A stretch of 64,000 nucleotides of DNA, from the NCBI GenBank assembly GCA_003707065.3, contig PPXM03000006.1, forward strand, positions 558,001-622,000. Reading direction: 5' to 3'. Positions 8,844-20,946 of the stretch are shown in pieces; the first letter of the stretch is position 1; every line of letters begins with the position of its first letter. The translations under genes and the position numbers were made by a program. The stretch is from Trigonopsis variabilis (lineage: Eukaryota > Ascomycota > Trigonopsidomycetes > Trigonopsidales > Trigonopsidaceae). The notes beneath the pieces are model-generated. The model did no database searches, was not told the DNA's origin, and saw only the letters and a list, made by a program, of their open reading frames with translations.

Positions 8844-10736
8844 GATGGTGCAACACGCAACTATGGAGGCTAGTTTATTTAACTCGAGTCTTCGGCTTCT
8901 CTTGCTTAATCTGGTAACCCGGGTATTTCACCCCAGATAGGAGACGGATGACCTCGAACAACAGACAGTCGACCCCGATTCAGGGCCATTAACAAGCGCC
9001 ACCCCACAATCCGATAAATTGATCCTTTCAGCTCCAAAATTTGGGTGTTGCCATGAACCAGTGTCACTTTGAGCCAGGCCGAGCACAGAGGTTGGTTTTA
9101 TCTTGTACTTGCCATGCGCTTGTTCTGGAACTTGTCTATGGTTCAAAAGAGTTCTGGCAGCTCCTCGGCTTCTTGACGCGACAGCGATTGCTTTCCTTAA
9201 ATTTAACTGGCGAGTGAAAGATTTTCTGATTCTTTGCAAGTGGCTCGTATATACACAAGTGTAGAATGCATCTAGTTTATTTATGCTTGTTATCAGGCAA
9301 TCTCGTTGAGACAACGTCTATCTCATTACCGTCTGTATCAACCTTTTACCGCTGCGTATCATTTTTAGAAGTCGGTTATTCGGCTTCCCCTCGCCATGCG
9401 GAACAAACTCAGTAGCTGTTCCCAACGGTTGCCCTGCAACGACCAGCGCCGCAAAGAGTTATCTGACTCGTATTCCGTAAAAAAACGTTCTGGTGCCTCC
9501 ACAGAAATAACTGTTTCGATCCATTTTATGCAAGAGTAGATACGAGGATCCGTGTACGTGTAATTGATCCATCTGGCTTGTTTCTCGAATGCGCACTCTG
9601 TCTGTTCCATTCTACTTGCCTCTAGATCCTGCTAGGCGTCTGTAGTTGACAGACTACCTTGAAGCTTGTACGATTGAGCATAAACAAGCTGTAAATGCTA
9701 CAAGTGCAGAAAACGATTATTGATCACGGGCACGTTGCGCTTATTGATGGCTATTAATGGCAAACCCCGGCGTCGTGGCTATGGCAAGAACGATGTTTTA
9801 TAATCACGAATCAAGCTCTCGTTCGGAAATCGGCAGTGCTACCTTGTGTTCTCACTCAAACAGTGAATTTTGCAAGGACTTTTGGTGAATTTGTCTCGGG
9901 ACAAAAGGCCTCTTTTCTCCCTAACAACCGCACCATGTCCCTCTAATGAAATAAATCCATCATCTCATGTTTTCTGGCCAGGAGAATCGACCAGAACCGT
10001 GATTAGTATAAAGAAAAGTGTGGCTGAAGTTTCTTTGTTTGGGATAGGTTCATGTACGAGCATGAGTGACGTCGATGATGGATGGTAACATGAAGATCTG
10101 CGATCAAGAGGGTATCTCAATCCGTCAAGGAAAGTGGGGTTTCGGCTGAGGCTTCAGGCCCACCCGGGTGGGTCGTAGATGGACCGAAAACAACCTTAAG
10201 TCTGCCAAGACGGTTAAAGAGGAATCTGAGACGTTACACTAGAGGCAAAAGAACACCGTTTAGCGTCGATGGACCCACCAGCGTTATGAGCCTGGGGTTC
10301 CATAACCATGGTAAAATTTAGCAGCACAAGATCGTAAGCCGATGACCCGAGTTTTTCCCAGATGGATCCTATTATCTCGGGCTTTTTGGATATACGACTG
10401 TCCTCTAGTATCGTGGGACCCACTTGGTCCTATATTTGGCCCTTTACCGCAACTTGGGCCACCAATGAATAAAGCAAACGAGAAATTGTCATCCACCTTC
10501 GCGAGACCAACATGGCCAACGCAGAACTGAAAACCGCGCTTACATCGTAAATCCTTTATCCCAGCTTCCACAATCCCTCGATTTATACTTTAGACCTTCC
10601 AAACGCGTCGTGCTTGAACCTTATGAACGGTCTCGGCATAGGCCGACACTTTAGCCGACTCTGCTCGTGCAACCGTTGCTGCGCTTTTCCAGTGGTCCTA
10701 AGCCGAGTGATCTCCACCTCTCAATAAAGAGCGGCC
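8844..10736. other. long gene-poor interval
   Basis: These 1.9 kb separate ARG8 from the Zn2Cys6 gene, so both promoters lie here. An 81-codon frame on the minus strand (9610-9365) has natural-looking composition but no recognisable fold and I do not call it. A perfect 14-bp palindrome, CCCACCCGGGTGGG, is at 10159-10172. A TGACGTC site is near 10067. No RNA gene or repeat was recognised. Confidence 0.4.
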
Positions 10737-13307
10737 ATGAGGGTGTCGTTAGCTTGCGCTGCATGCAGGTATGTCTCATTTTCTCTCCTCGAAGTTCTTT
10801 TGTTCCATTCGATTTGTCTTGATCTCTCTCCTTGGCCCTGTCTTGCGCTCTGCCATTTTCTCCATTGGCCCCCTCCTTCTCTCGCCAGCCAAATTTCGGT
10901 TTTGATTCGTCTGCCATTTTGTGCAATCCATTGAGCTGAAATTCGCCCTGAGGTGCAATTTGAACTCGCTGCTATATTAAACATAATTTTAGTCTCTACT
11001 CTGCCCCTATTTCTCAACGAGGAGAGTGAATGACCTCGCTAACTCTTTAGACGCTCCAAAGTCCGATGTGTTCACGAGGGCGCTCCTCCGTGTCGTCTGT
11101 GCAAATCCCAGGGACGGCTGGATTGCGAGCTTACGCTTCCCCTTTCAGTGATTAAATCTCGAGGAGAACGCAAAGATGGACAATCGATGGTTGCTCATGC
11201 CGAAAACTTCACCCACTCCGATCCTTCATCTGTTCCTCCAGTGCGCGCAGCAAGAAAGCGCAAGAAAAACGAGTCAGAGAACGACCAGTCATTGGGTGAA
11301 AACCGGACAAGTACAATAAGAGTCGAAAACCTCTCTTCGTCTCAGCGCATACACCCTCCTCCTCCTCCTCCAACCCAACAGCATCCTATATCATCGCCTG
11401 TACCTCCGGTTCTTCCTAAACCTCAAGCTCCTTTTACTAGTCCTCCTAAACTTGCGCTGTCACATGATACCAACGGCTCCATTGATTGGAATCCAAATTA
11501 TACTAAAGCCCAGCGGATGGCGGGAAGAATTCCGACTGAGCTGAGTATACATGCTTGCTGTGTATTCTGCGCACAGTTCCGTGAATTGGCCTTCTTTCAT
11601 TTACCCACTCTAGTCGATAATGTTCAGCGGGGGACCTTGTCTCCCCTTTTACTTCTTGCTATTTTTGCAGTCGCTAGTCACAATATTGGTAAACAACACT
11701 TGTACGATCTGTTTGGAACCGATTTCGCTTCTCAGTTTGCGGCTACGGCAAGCTCGGCGGCCATGGAGATCGTGTCGAGAGAGCCGAGCCTTGAATGTCT
11801 ACAAACTTTCTTGATCACTGGCTATTATGACTGGATCTGTAAAAACACGTATCGTGGCTGGATTTCGATCGGCATGGCTTGTCGACTGGCATTGGCTCTA
11901 CCGGTGTTTGGTTTACCGTGGACTGGGGTCATTCCAACCCGAGAAGAGGCCGTTCAGAGAGAAATTGTTAGCCGGACGATGTGGTCCGCCCATATTTTGG
12001 ACAGAATCGTCACAGCAGCGACCAACCGGCCGCAAGCAATGAGACTAAGTGATATCGAGGGTCGGATATCTTTACCGTCTAATGACGAAGACTTCCTGAA
12101 TGGCACATGCAGAACCGTGCTGCCTCACCAGTATCTTATTCAACTAGAAATGAGTCCAGACGCGGAAATCGGATTCGGAATGCTGGCCTTGGGGTATGAT
12201 ATTTGGGGTGATTTGGCTATATGGGCTTGTCAGGGTGGTCGGCATAATGATACGAGGCCTCCTTGGACTCCTAACTGCTCGTGGGACAGAACTAGAATGC
12301 GCTTACGATGTTGGTCACAGTGTTTGGTTCAGGAACGGAATGACTTTACCACAGAGAATCTCGTGCGGTATCAGAAAAAAGGCCAGGCTGAGGTGTTGGC
12401 TATGATCCATCTTCTTTATCATTTGACATTGGTCACTCTTCACCGTGAGTACATTTCTGTATCACCAATGTCAATTCCTCATGACGGACCAACTGGACCT
12501 GACGATCCAAAGATTTTTACTCCTCCTCATATGAAGGGATTCTGGGTCAATGCCGCTAGAGAGCTCTTCTCGTCTTGCCTTGCTATTACAGCCATCCTGT
12601 TTCTTTTGGATCAGTTCAATATTCAGCTAGAAACGCCAATGTCCGGCTTTTGTTGTTATACTGTTGCTTCTATGGGCGGCTACGCTTCAGTATGGCCGGA
12701 AATGTGTCCCGATAAGCTGACTTTGCCTTGTGCAGGGTATGTCTGGGACGGCGTACCAGGGTCGTGGGTCAAGCCCCTACGATTGCGCATTGAAAGGTTG
12801 ATTGGATCATGGCCTTCTGCTAGAATCTGGCTGGAAACAGTCACAAAATTGACTGAAACTTGGCGCACAGTTCGCAATATGCTGGAGCAATACGAACGTG
12901 AAGGTGGAGACAGCCGGACATTGCCAATGAGGCCGAGTAATATAAACGTGGGCCATCAAGGGCGTTTAGATCTGTTGCAATCGATTGTTCAGACTGTGAA
13001 TAAACAATTTTTGGACCTGAGAGGGAGCCTAAGTTATTTGGAACTGCCGCCTTTGAGACCGAGCAGGTTGGACATGTTGAGTCATGCCGCTGTTGCCGAG
13101 AACCACAGTGACGGCGGTGGTTCACCGTCAGGAGCAGCATTTAATGGACTAGATGCACGACGGCGGGAAGGATCAGACGAGCGCACTCCAACGTATTCTC
13201 AGACGCCGACCTATGGCGTTTCTGAAATGATGATACCGCTGTGGGGCCAATGGGATGATCCTCAGCAACCGTTGACGTCGGTTTTGGGAGGAATGAATAG
13301 CGCATGA
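10737..13307 (+). CDS. Zn2Cys6 fungal transcription factor with middle homology domain
   Basis: Exons 10737-10768 and 11051-13307 flank a 282-nt intron and give 762 residues. The intron cuts the zinc cluster: CAAC + arginine is split, and exon 2 continues RSKVRCVHEG, then CRLCKSQGRLDC. The joined motif is C-x2-C-x6-C-x7-C-x2-C-x7-C, the GAL4-type binuclear cluster. Without this splice the cluster is lost, so the model is well supported. After a basic linker (ARKRKKNE) and a proline-rich stretch comes the fungal_trans regulatory domain, about residues 145-330 (for example AIFAVASHNIG, YRGWISIGMACRLALAL). The C-terminus is Pro/Gly/Thr-rich and may activate transcription. The target genes are unknown, and no metabolic cluster surrounds it. 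Confidence 0.85.
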
Positions 13308-13605
13308 GTGTTTATAACGGGTTGATGTTTTGAGCAAGTATCTGGTGTGGTCTGTCTTGTATTGTTTTTGTTTGGTCATTTAGTAGTTTATGTCGGGTGG
13401 TGCTGGGAAGTCAACAGTTGTGGTGGATGTACTCTAGTCGCGATTGTAAGTTCTAGCAACGGAAGAGATGTACGGGTATGAAAGAGTCCTGTGTAGCACA
13501 CAACACTACAGCTCAAGCCTACATGACCATATGTATACCGATTACTTATCATACTATACTATCTTACACATCAATGACAATGCTTTTTCGAGTCTGTTGT
13601 TGAGC

Positions 13606-14793
13606 TTAAGCCCACTTTCCAAGGAGAGCCATAAGACCCATGCCCCAAAGCATGGTAATGACCATAAAGGCGAGCCGCTTGTTATCGCGGGTCCGATGAG
13701 GGTTGTAGAGGAAATCGTGAGCCAGGAATTCAACCAGGCCAGTGTAGATAAGGATACCTGCAGAGACTGAGTCCAAGACGCCAGAGATGATATTCATATT
13801 ATAAGAGCCCGCGTTGTAGGTGTATCTCACTCCGAGACCAATCGCTATAGCGATGGGAGTGCTTAGACCATAACACAAGCAAAGGACGTAAGGAACCCAA
13901 GTCAAATGATTAGGGAAAGTAATCGACGAGAACCGGGCACCGACACCCAAGCCCTCAAAAGTTTGATGGAAGACGAGGACGGGGTAGAGAGTGCTAAATT
14001 CATCGCCCACGACACCCAAGTTCAGCCCAATAATGACAGAGTGGAACAAGACACCAAACTCAAGGATAAGAGCCGAAACAAACTGTTTTCGGAATCCTTC
14101 TGATGTGGATTCCAGACTTTCAACGTCATCTAGGAGATCCTCTTCCTTTTTAGCCCATGCTTCAATGTCGCCTCTCGCTCGAGCAGCTTGGGCAGCCTCT
14201 TCGGTGGCTTCAGCGTCTCCACAGTGCCCAGCATCAAATTCCCCAGTATGCTCGTGGATGTGTGCGCCAGAGTGTGCGTGTCCGTCTTCCTCACCCGTAA
14301 TCATAGCTTCAGCATCGGGGTGGCTTGCATAATCGTGGCCATATTTCTCCTCGACGTAGCGAAGAGCACCGAATTCCATCAAAAACATCATAGTGAGCGA
14401 CGTCAGAACAATGGCAGGACACCAGGAATAGTCTGCCCAGTTTCCAGTCTGGGCAACACAGGACCAGCCTCCAATTTCACTGTAAGCAGGGTCAAGCAAA
14501 TGAATAAAGGCAGTGGCAATGATTACACCGGCACCGAAGAATCGAGCAAAAAGATACACATAGAGAGGAATCTTGAGCCATCGAATTCGTCGACTCACCA
14601 CCGGGAAAAATGTGAAAAAAGTTGCAACCCCGAAAATGACAAAAATGGCAGAAATTCGGGCTCCTAGGTGTCCGTTGTATTCATTGCTGGAATCATAGAC
14701 TCCCTGGATAACACAAAGCTTGAACGCATCGGTAACCGAGTCATCCGTCAAGGTTATAGTCGAAGGGTCGATGTCGTCGTACCAACCAGACAT
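13606..14793 (-). CDS. ZIP-family plasma-membrane zinc transporter (Zrt1/Zrt2-like)
   Basis: A single-exon protein of 395 residues with about eight membrane segments. The signature of fungal ZIP importers is present: FARFFGAGVIIATAFIHLL in segment III, the variable loop with a histidine-rich stretch (HAHSGAHIHEH), HSVIIGLNLGV in segment IV and HQTFEGLGVGAR in segment V. The last two supply the metal-coordinating His residues. The protein ends with a short hydrophobic helix, as in Zrt1. It should import Zn2+ (perhaps also Fe2+) at the cell surface. The acidic loop after the His-rich part (EAWAKKEEDLLDDVESLE) may be a regulatory or endocytosis region. Upstream, a near-perfect inverted repeat of ACCTTGGG suggests control by a Zap1/ZafA-type factor. 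Zrt1 versus Zrt2 cannot be decided. Confidence 0.92.
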   Translation of the reverse strand: MSGWYDDIDPSTITLTDDSVTDAFKLCVIQGVYDSSNEYNGHLGARISAIFVIFGVATFFTFFPVVSRRIRWLKIPLYVYLFARFFGAGVIIATAFIHLLDPAYSEIGGWSCVAQTGNWADYSWCPAIVLTSLTMMFLMEFGALRYVEEKYGHDYASHPDAEAMITGEEDGHAHSGAHIHEHTGEFDAGHCGDAEATEEAAQAARARGDIEAWAKKEEDLLDDVESLESTSEGFRKQFVSALILEFGVLFHSVIIGLNLGVVGDEFSTLYPVLVFHQTFEGLGVGARFSSITFPNHLTWVPYVLCLCYGLSTPIAIAIGLGVRYTYNAGSYNMNIISGVLDSVSAGILIYTGLVEFLAHDFLYNPHRTRDNKRLAFMVITMLWGMGLMALLGKWA

Positions 14794-14906
14794 TTTTTAT
14801 AAGCGAGTCGATAAGATAATGTAATTCAAGTTACTGCTTGCAGAAGCTAACTTGCTACCGATAGACTCGAGTTTGCCTGAATTGGACACAAACCTGTCTG
14901 AAAAGA

Positions 14907-14915
14907 TTTATATAA
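14907..14915 (-). promoter_or_regulatory. TATA box of ZIP transporter gene
   Basis: On the minus strand this reads TTATATAAA, about 115 bases before the ATG of the zinc transporter and just downstream of the putative zinc-response element. Confidence 0.5.
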
Positions 14916-14936
14916 GGACTTCTTTTGCTTTGACCA

Positions 14937-14961
14937 ACCTTGGGGGTTAAACGCCCAAGGT
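14937..14961. promoter_or_regulatory. putative zinc-response element (ACCTTGGG-N9-CCCAAGGT)
   Basis: Two perfect 8-base arms, ACCTTGGG and CCCAAGGT, are spaced by 9 bases. They lie about 25 bases upstream of the TATA box of the ZIP transporter. Yeast Zap1 binds ACCTTNAAGGT and Aspergillus ZafA recognises CAAGGT-containing sites; both arms hold the CAAGGT/ACCTTG core. The position and sequence make a zinc-dependent site likely, but binding is inferred. Confidence 0.55.
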
Positions 14962-17063
14962 GGACGCCGCTTTTGGCCCTGTGTCGACCTTTCCATCAAG
15001 GCGTCTAAGCACGTCCCCCCATTGCCAAGATCCACCGTCTAACTAGTTCAGGCCCGTGATACACATTGTTTGCCACACTGGCACTGCTACTCTTGGGAGA
15101 CAGCACCGGCCACGACGCCGTAAAAGGAAATCAATGACCGTAAAGGTCCTGGTACGAGTAGCCATTAGGTAGGTAAAATTTTCTATCTGGAAATATTTCT
15201 TTGCATTTGACTTGAGTTTATCGGTAAAACCTTTAACCGAAACGCAGAGTCCGTGGACCTGGGGCCGTAAATTGTATGGCTAAAGCAGTGGTACAAGTGG
15301 AGATGATCAGCGTGCTAAAGCAACACTAGGAGATTGCAAGCAGCTCGTAAGAAGAGGAGAATTATCGAGTTAATGTATTTGGTTTTATAGGAGTAAGTAG
15401 CAGATGGGATCAGAGTTGAATGGAAGGAACGTTGCAATTGACAGAGCAGCGGTAAAAATGCAAACGGCTCGACAGGGGTAAGAACGTCGGCTTTAGCTTA
15501 TTGACCGGCCCCTGGACCGTGGTTCTGGTATTGGATATCTCAGCGATCGCAGTTAGCGAGACGCTTTACCTTTTGGTGGCCTGTGACCCTTGAGGTTCTC
15601 AAGTCTAGTCGACCAATGGACTGACTGACAATTAGAGACGAGGCTCAAGCAGGTCAGACTTGGTGAAGACTATCGTCAAATGACGGGTCATGGGACAAAA
15701 ACAAGTCATCTTTGTAACGCAACACCTGTGAATGTGCCAAATGAGACAAAGATAGTCGTCTAAGAAACTCGACCGCAGGGCTGGGATAACAGTATCCTTT
15801 TGTCCCTATATTTCAGAAAGCGAACCGCAAGGCAATTCAAAACAAACATCTTTCCAAAATGAGCAAGGTTTTGCGCGAAATGCGACGCTCAGTTCTCGAC
15901 CTTTTCTTGAGGCTGCGTCCCTCTTGGACATTCAAACATTGAATTTTGACTAGTTAACAAGCGTTTGACGAGTTCACCTATCCATTAGGGGCATAAACTG
16001 TTTGACATGGTATGGGATTCTGTCTGGTCTCATTCTTGGTACTCGTGAGTCTGCTAGTTGACTTGATATTTGAGCTATAAAGAGAGAACCCGTCAAAGCC
16101 TCGGGTTAGTCTTGCTGTCTTAAATAGGCATCAGACCTTACCCTGTTAAAGAGGATGTTTGGTCTTATGTCGTTATTTGTAGACCTTCTTGGTCCCAATA
16201 GACTAAAGGTGCAAGCACTATTCAAAGACTTTTCAACAGAGATAGATCAGAGGCCTAGCGGTCTTTCGAGTGAGGTATTAACGTGCGCACGCAGCAGCTT
16301 GGAAGATCGACCGGGTATCCATTAGACAGCCCAAGAGAGACACTTTCTTTGCTGTACTGGTGATTCTTCCTCAAAGATGTTATATCAGTACCATCATCAT
16401 CACTTTTCCACTTTGGCAGGAGATTCAGAACCGGAATTGCAGGACTGGTTCGATTCAATGGACTGATCCATAAACTTACCCAAGCCATACATTCATGGAC
16501 TTCTAGACGTCTTATATACCTGCAGTTTTAAGATCTGCCTCTCCTAAACTACCACCCGCTCTATATGACTTTCATCTTCCTAGGTTATTTATACCCCTAC
16601 CAGATGCCCTGCACAGGCTTCTTAGAGCAGAGACACGCTGCGCTCACAGTCTGCAATACGCCTCCAGGGTCTATACCACCCTATCCAGGTCAAATGCAAG
16701 TCATACAAGTGAAGACCTTGCGAACGATATAGTTTCACGAAGCAAAAACACAAAATAGATCATCACAAATGAAACTCGTCTCATGTTGCACTATTAGGAG
16801 TCCAGACATCGCCCGCAAATCGTCCACGTACTCATTCGTTCCTCCTTCGCTCGGACCAGTCCTTCGCGTACACACCGCAGTATGCACTATGTAGATGGAT
16901 CGTGTATGTCATCTGGCAAGCAAGATTCGCAGATAAATGTCCAATGGATAACTAGTAAGGACAATCGGTCTCTAGGTACAGCAACGAAAAGTTATGTCAT
17001 TCAGGATGCGTGGCTAGCACACCATGAAGCTGCCGAGCGATTACTCAGGAACCATCTATTATA
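14962..17063. other. long gene-poor interval
   Basis: About 2.1 kb between the zinc transporter promoter and the oxidoreductase gene. Additional AAAGGT/ACCTTT words occur near 15140 and 15230. A 27-codon frame with a good AAAATG context begins at 15859 but has no recognisable product. I see no gene, RNA or repeat that I can support. Confidence 0.4.
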
Positions 17064-18137
17064 ATGGCAATTGGAATCGGTATTATTGGAACAGGAGTGA
17101 GAATAACTCAAAGGCTTTACGATTAACTGCAGATTTTCGCAAAAAGCCGGCATTTTCCTGCTATTCAGCAACAAGGCAGCGATTTTGCTCTGAAAGCGGT
17201 TGCGAATAGAACCCGAGCAAAGGCGCTTGATTTTGCGAAATTTGCCGAGGTCCCTGAGGACAAAGTCTACCAGACCATTGAGGAACTAGCCGCCGACCCA
17301 GACGTCGATGTTGTCGATGCGCTTTTGCCTGTCGAGTTCAACCTCGGAGCAATCGAGACCGTTGCGGGCAAATATGGCAAGCCTATCTGCATCGAAAAGC
17401 CAATTGCAGCATCAATTGAAGATGCAAAGTCAATTGTTGAGTTTGCTCAAAAGACGCCTATTCCCATCTTGATTCTCGAGAACTTCACCTACTACGAATG
17501 CTTGGGCCCGATTCGCGACCTTCTGCCAAAGATTGGAAAGGTGGAGCTATTTCGTTACAGCATTATCAAACCGTTTGATCCAAATAGTCCTTACTATGGC
17601 ACACAGTGGCGCCAGAACCCCAAACATATTGGAGGCTTCCTTTCTGACGGCGGCGTCCACTTTATGGCCTTGCTAACTGAGATACTGGGTCCCGTTAAGG
17701 CTGTTTCTGGATCTCATGTGACTCAAGTTCAACCGGTTTCCGGGACTTCAGATACTGCTTTATGCAGCTTGGAAATGGATTCAGGTGTATTTGGAGACTA
17801 TACATATAGTTCTGCTCTGGACTGTGAATCCGACGCTAAATTGATTATTTACGGTTCTCAAGGCTCGATTGAATATAAATTCGACAATCCCAGTCAAAGA
17901 ACTCTCAGACTGATTTCCAAATCTCGCCCTGAGAATGAAGTTACGATCGCTCTGGACCCAGAGAAGAACAATGGTGTTGATGCAGAGTTTCTCAATTTCT
18001 CCGAGGCCGTCAAAGCGAAGGATAAGTCCTTGATCAAAAACAAAGTCGAGAAGTCATTTCATCATTTCGCAATCATCGATGCAATGTTGAAGAGCGCACA
18101 AGACCATGGAAATAGAGTACAGGTCGTTAGAGCTTAG
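17064..18137 (+). CDS. Gfo/Idh/MocA-family NAD(P)-dependent oxidoreductase
   Basis: Exons 17064-17096 and 17133-18137 flank a 36-nt intron (GTGAGA...TTAACTGCAG) and encode 345 residues. The spliced N-terminus, MAIGIGIIGTGIFAKSRHFP, restores the Rossmann nucleotide-binding motif GxxGTGxxA. Other family marks are ANRTRAKALDFA after beta-2, DALLPVEFN, and the EKPIA motif whose lysine is catalytic in this family. The C-terminal half is the substrate domain (GGFLSDGGVHFMALLTEILG, with the conserved D-x3-H). Members reduce or oxidise sugars, inositol, biliverdin or related carbonyls. The substrate here cannot be told from sequence. Its 3' end faces YVC1, 75 bases away. Confidence 0.85.
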
Positions 18138-18212
18138 ACTGTGCAGGTATGGCACCATAGAATCCTAGACGGCAGCTTGGCTCGTAGAGTGTCACTGTAG
18201 GGCTTATCAAGA

Positions 18213-20946
18213 TCAGTTCGTAGTCACTTCATCCTGGTCCATTTTATCCAGAATTCGAACCATCATCCGTTCCACTCGGTCTATTGAGCTCTCCAGCTCA
18301 TTGAGCTGCCGCTGCATTTGAGCGAGACCTCCTTGGCTCGTTGGTCGCGTTCTCGAGCTATCACTCGCTGGTTGGACGAATGTCATGTCGTTCTCGTCAT
18401 CTTCGTCAACGTCCGCGTCACTCTCTCGGCCGCCCTGTAGATTTTCAGACGGAGGAGACTGATCTTCTGGAGACTGGATTCGCTCGCTAGCCGTGCCTTT
18501 GGAAGTAGCAGCAATATTCACCAGCTCTTGTAATCTCTGCTCGGGCGAGATCTCAGATAGTCGCCGAGGTCTAGAACTTGCACCAGAGATCACCCGCGAC
18601 AATCTGTCCCCTCCATCGCCTTCATGTTCCGCTCTATAGATGGTACTGGGCCGCCTTCCACCGACCGAATGGCCAGGATCGAGTTGTAAAAGAGATTGAG
18701 AGTCACAGACCATAGGATCGGAGGAGAGTAAAATATCGTCGAGCCTACGGTTTTTGGAAGCGTAATCATCCTGGAATCCGCTAAATGACTCTGTTTCAGC
18801 GTCGTAGTCGTCCAGAGTCATCCGCCGCTGGGTGCGCAGAGGCATGGGCCTGATATCGGCATCCGAAACACTGGAATGTCTACTTTCATCCCTATATGCA
18901 GAATAGAGACCGGATCTGGGATCGCCTGTGAGCTCGTTGATGGCACCCAACTGAAGATAGTCACTGCTATGTGGGTCACCACGGTGTCTAAAACCGTATC
19001 TTTGACGAACAGAACTGTTCAAAGAATTGGGGCGAGTAGAGGTAGCTCGGTTATCAACATCAAGGGTGTTTTCGAATACTTTGTCCAGCAGCTCCTCGTT
19101 CGAAAACCCTGCTCCTCGTGTCTTCTTTCTTTTGCTCTTTGATGGCGCTTTGGAACGACCAGGCCGGTGCGAAGGCAGTAGGGACCTTGAAGAAGATTGA
19201 GTCAAGTAATCTCGAGTATTTAGACCAGCTAAATCCACATAAGATTTGACGTTTGACTGGATATTATCCTTTTCTGGTTTGATGACATACCGTTCATAGA
19301 GAAAAATGGCAGCAAGAATGGGGAAATGGGAGACCTTGATTACGAAGCGGTTAAGAAGGATAAACTGGCGAAGAGGAAGGACATAACAGAGAGGGTGGAG
19401 TATAATTTCAAGAGGCATAAATGGAGGCGCATAAGCAAAGAAACTCGATGACTCAGACTTGATCATAGTGAGAGTATTGAGGGCAAAGAGATACTGATGC
19501 TCTTGGGCCGCATTAGCAGAGATTTGAGCAAAGCTGTTTGACATGACAGTCACAAGGATAGTGACAATCAAATATTGGGACAGGAACAGATATGACAGAA
19601 TAATCGCTCTGCCTAGATAAGAGTAATTTGTCCAAGAGTCCCAGACAGCTGGGGTGAAGCCAAACGAAACCTGCATCATTTGGTACGCAACGGTGCGACT
19701 TGTGTAAACATTCCTAGCAAATGACATGGAGAGAGCAACCCAGAACCCATAGGAAAACACAAAGATCAGAGTCAAACAGGCGATCATTTCGATGGACATT
19801 TTTCGCAAGGATATGAGCATTTGCGAAAAGACTTGGTATTTGTCGAGGGAGCTAAACAGTCTTGGACAGAGAAAGATAGCCAGCGTTGCGAGAACGTCAA
19901 ACGATCTCGAAGTCAGATAAGAAAAAGATGGAGAGGACGGGGAAAGGAAGTAGAGGATGTATATCCGAGCCAAAATATAACACAAGAGCAAACCAGAGAT
20001 GCATATGTCGAGCCATTTCCACAAGGACATGACGATCAAGCCGAAGCCATTATCCCATATAGCAATAACTTCTGGGATGATGAAAGCAAGAGACCAGACC
20101 CAAAAAAAGCACTCAAAGGAAGTGAAGGATTTGGGACGGTTCAGAAGAATCGTAACAAAACAGGCCAATAAGATCAAAAGCGATAACTGTTTCATGATGG
20201 AGCGATACTTCGGAACACGTAGACGAGATAGCTTAAAAAGACTAGCGTCTTTGTACCGGTATCTGATTGCAGATCCTTGTCTCCAATAGTCGAAAATAGT
20301 GCCGTCAAGGCGATTCAAAATAGAAAACCGATGGATCTTGTCCATTTCGGCGTTGAACACAATAGCACCGGACCAGATCTCGTCCATGATATGAACAAGA
20401 AGGGGGTGAGAGAGAAATTGTTTGGCGTCGCCTCGGAGAGCAATTTCAAGGGCACTAATTCGTTCATTCCGCGCAATCTTTCTCGTCGGTCTGGAAGATG
20501 ACTGTAAAGGATAAAAATCATAAGTCAGAGCTTGGAGCTGATGAGGGTTAGAATATAGTTAACCAAGTATCAGGCAAATTTCAACTTACTAGTTCAGATT
20601 CGTCGTATTCACGCAGCATCTTAAGAGCCAGCAATTCACATAGAGTCGCTCTCGTCGTCAAAACGCCAACTAAAGACATCTTCCTCTTCATCTCCTTGCG
20701 AAATTGGATCATGTTCGCCAATAGAGCATAAATTGTACCCAACGATTGCAACTCTTGACATTCCTCAAGAATTGGTCGCACCAAAAACGAGTATATCTGT
20801 GGACTCGTTAGCTGTTGGTAGCTAACCGACGTGTCCACTCGTTCTGCTATTTTTCCATGTATTAATAAGACCAAATCAGCTATAGGTATCGTTTCTAAGT
20901 AATCAACTGAAGGGTTGAGGGGATCATATTCCCCAGAATCAACCAT
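18213..20946 (-). CDS. YVC1: vacuolar TRP-type cation channel Yvc1
   Basis: Exons 20946-20590 and 20501-18213 flank an 88-nt intron (GTAAGT...TTTACAG) and give 881 residues. The soluble N-terminal domain ends with SALEIALRGDAKQFLSHPLL. The membrane region follows (LLILLACFVTILL, then several helices) and contains the pore-proximal block FGFTPAVWDSW, YLIVTILVTVMSNSFAQI and EHQYLFALNTLTM. These match yeast Yvc1 almost motif by motif. Yvc1 releases Ca2+ from the vacuole on osmotic shock and is gated by membrane stretch, Ca2+ and PI(3,5)P2. The long C-terminal tail is Ser/Arg-rich, with acidic patches (DADVDEDDENDMTF) and a final coiled-coil-like helix (LNELESSIDRVERMM). The gene is divergent from YND1. 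Confidence 0.93.

Noticed and set aside
8928-9314. 128-codon minus-strand frame upstream of ARG8
   Set aside because: No protein-like pattern. Part of it overlaps the likely ARG8 leader, so it is more likely leader sequence than a gene.
9365-9610. 81-codon minus-strand frame
   Set aside because: Composition looks natural but there is no motif, no splice partner and no regulatory context.
14188-14667. 159-codon antisense frame within the ZIP gene
   Set aside because: Shadow of a well-supported transporter gene.
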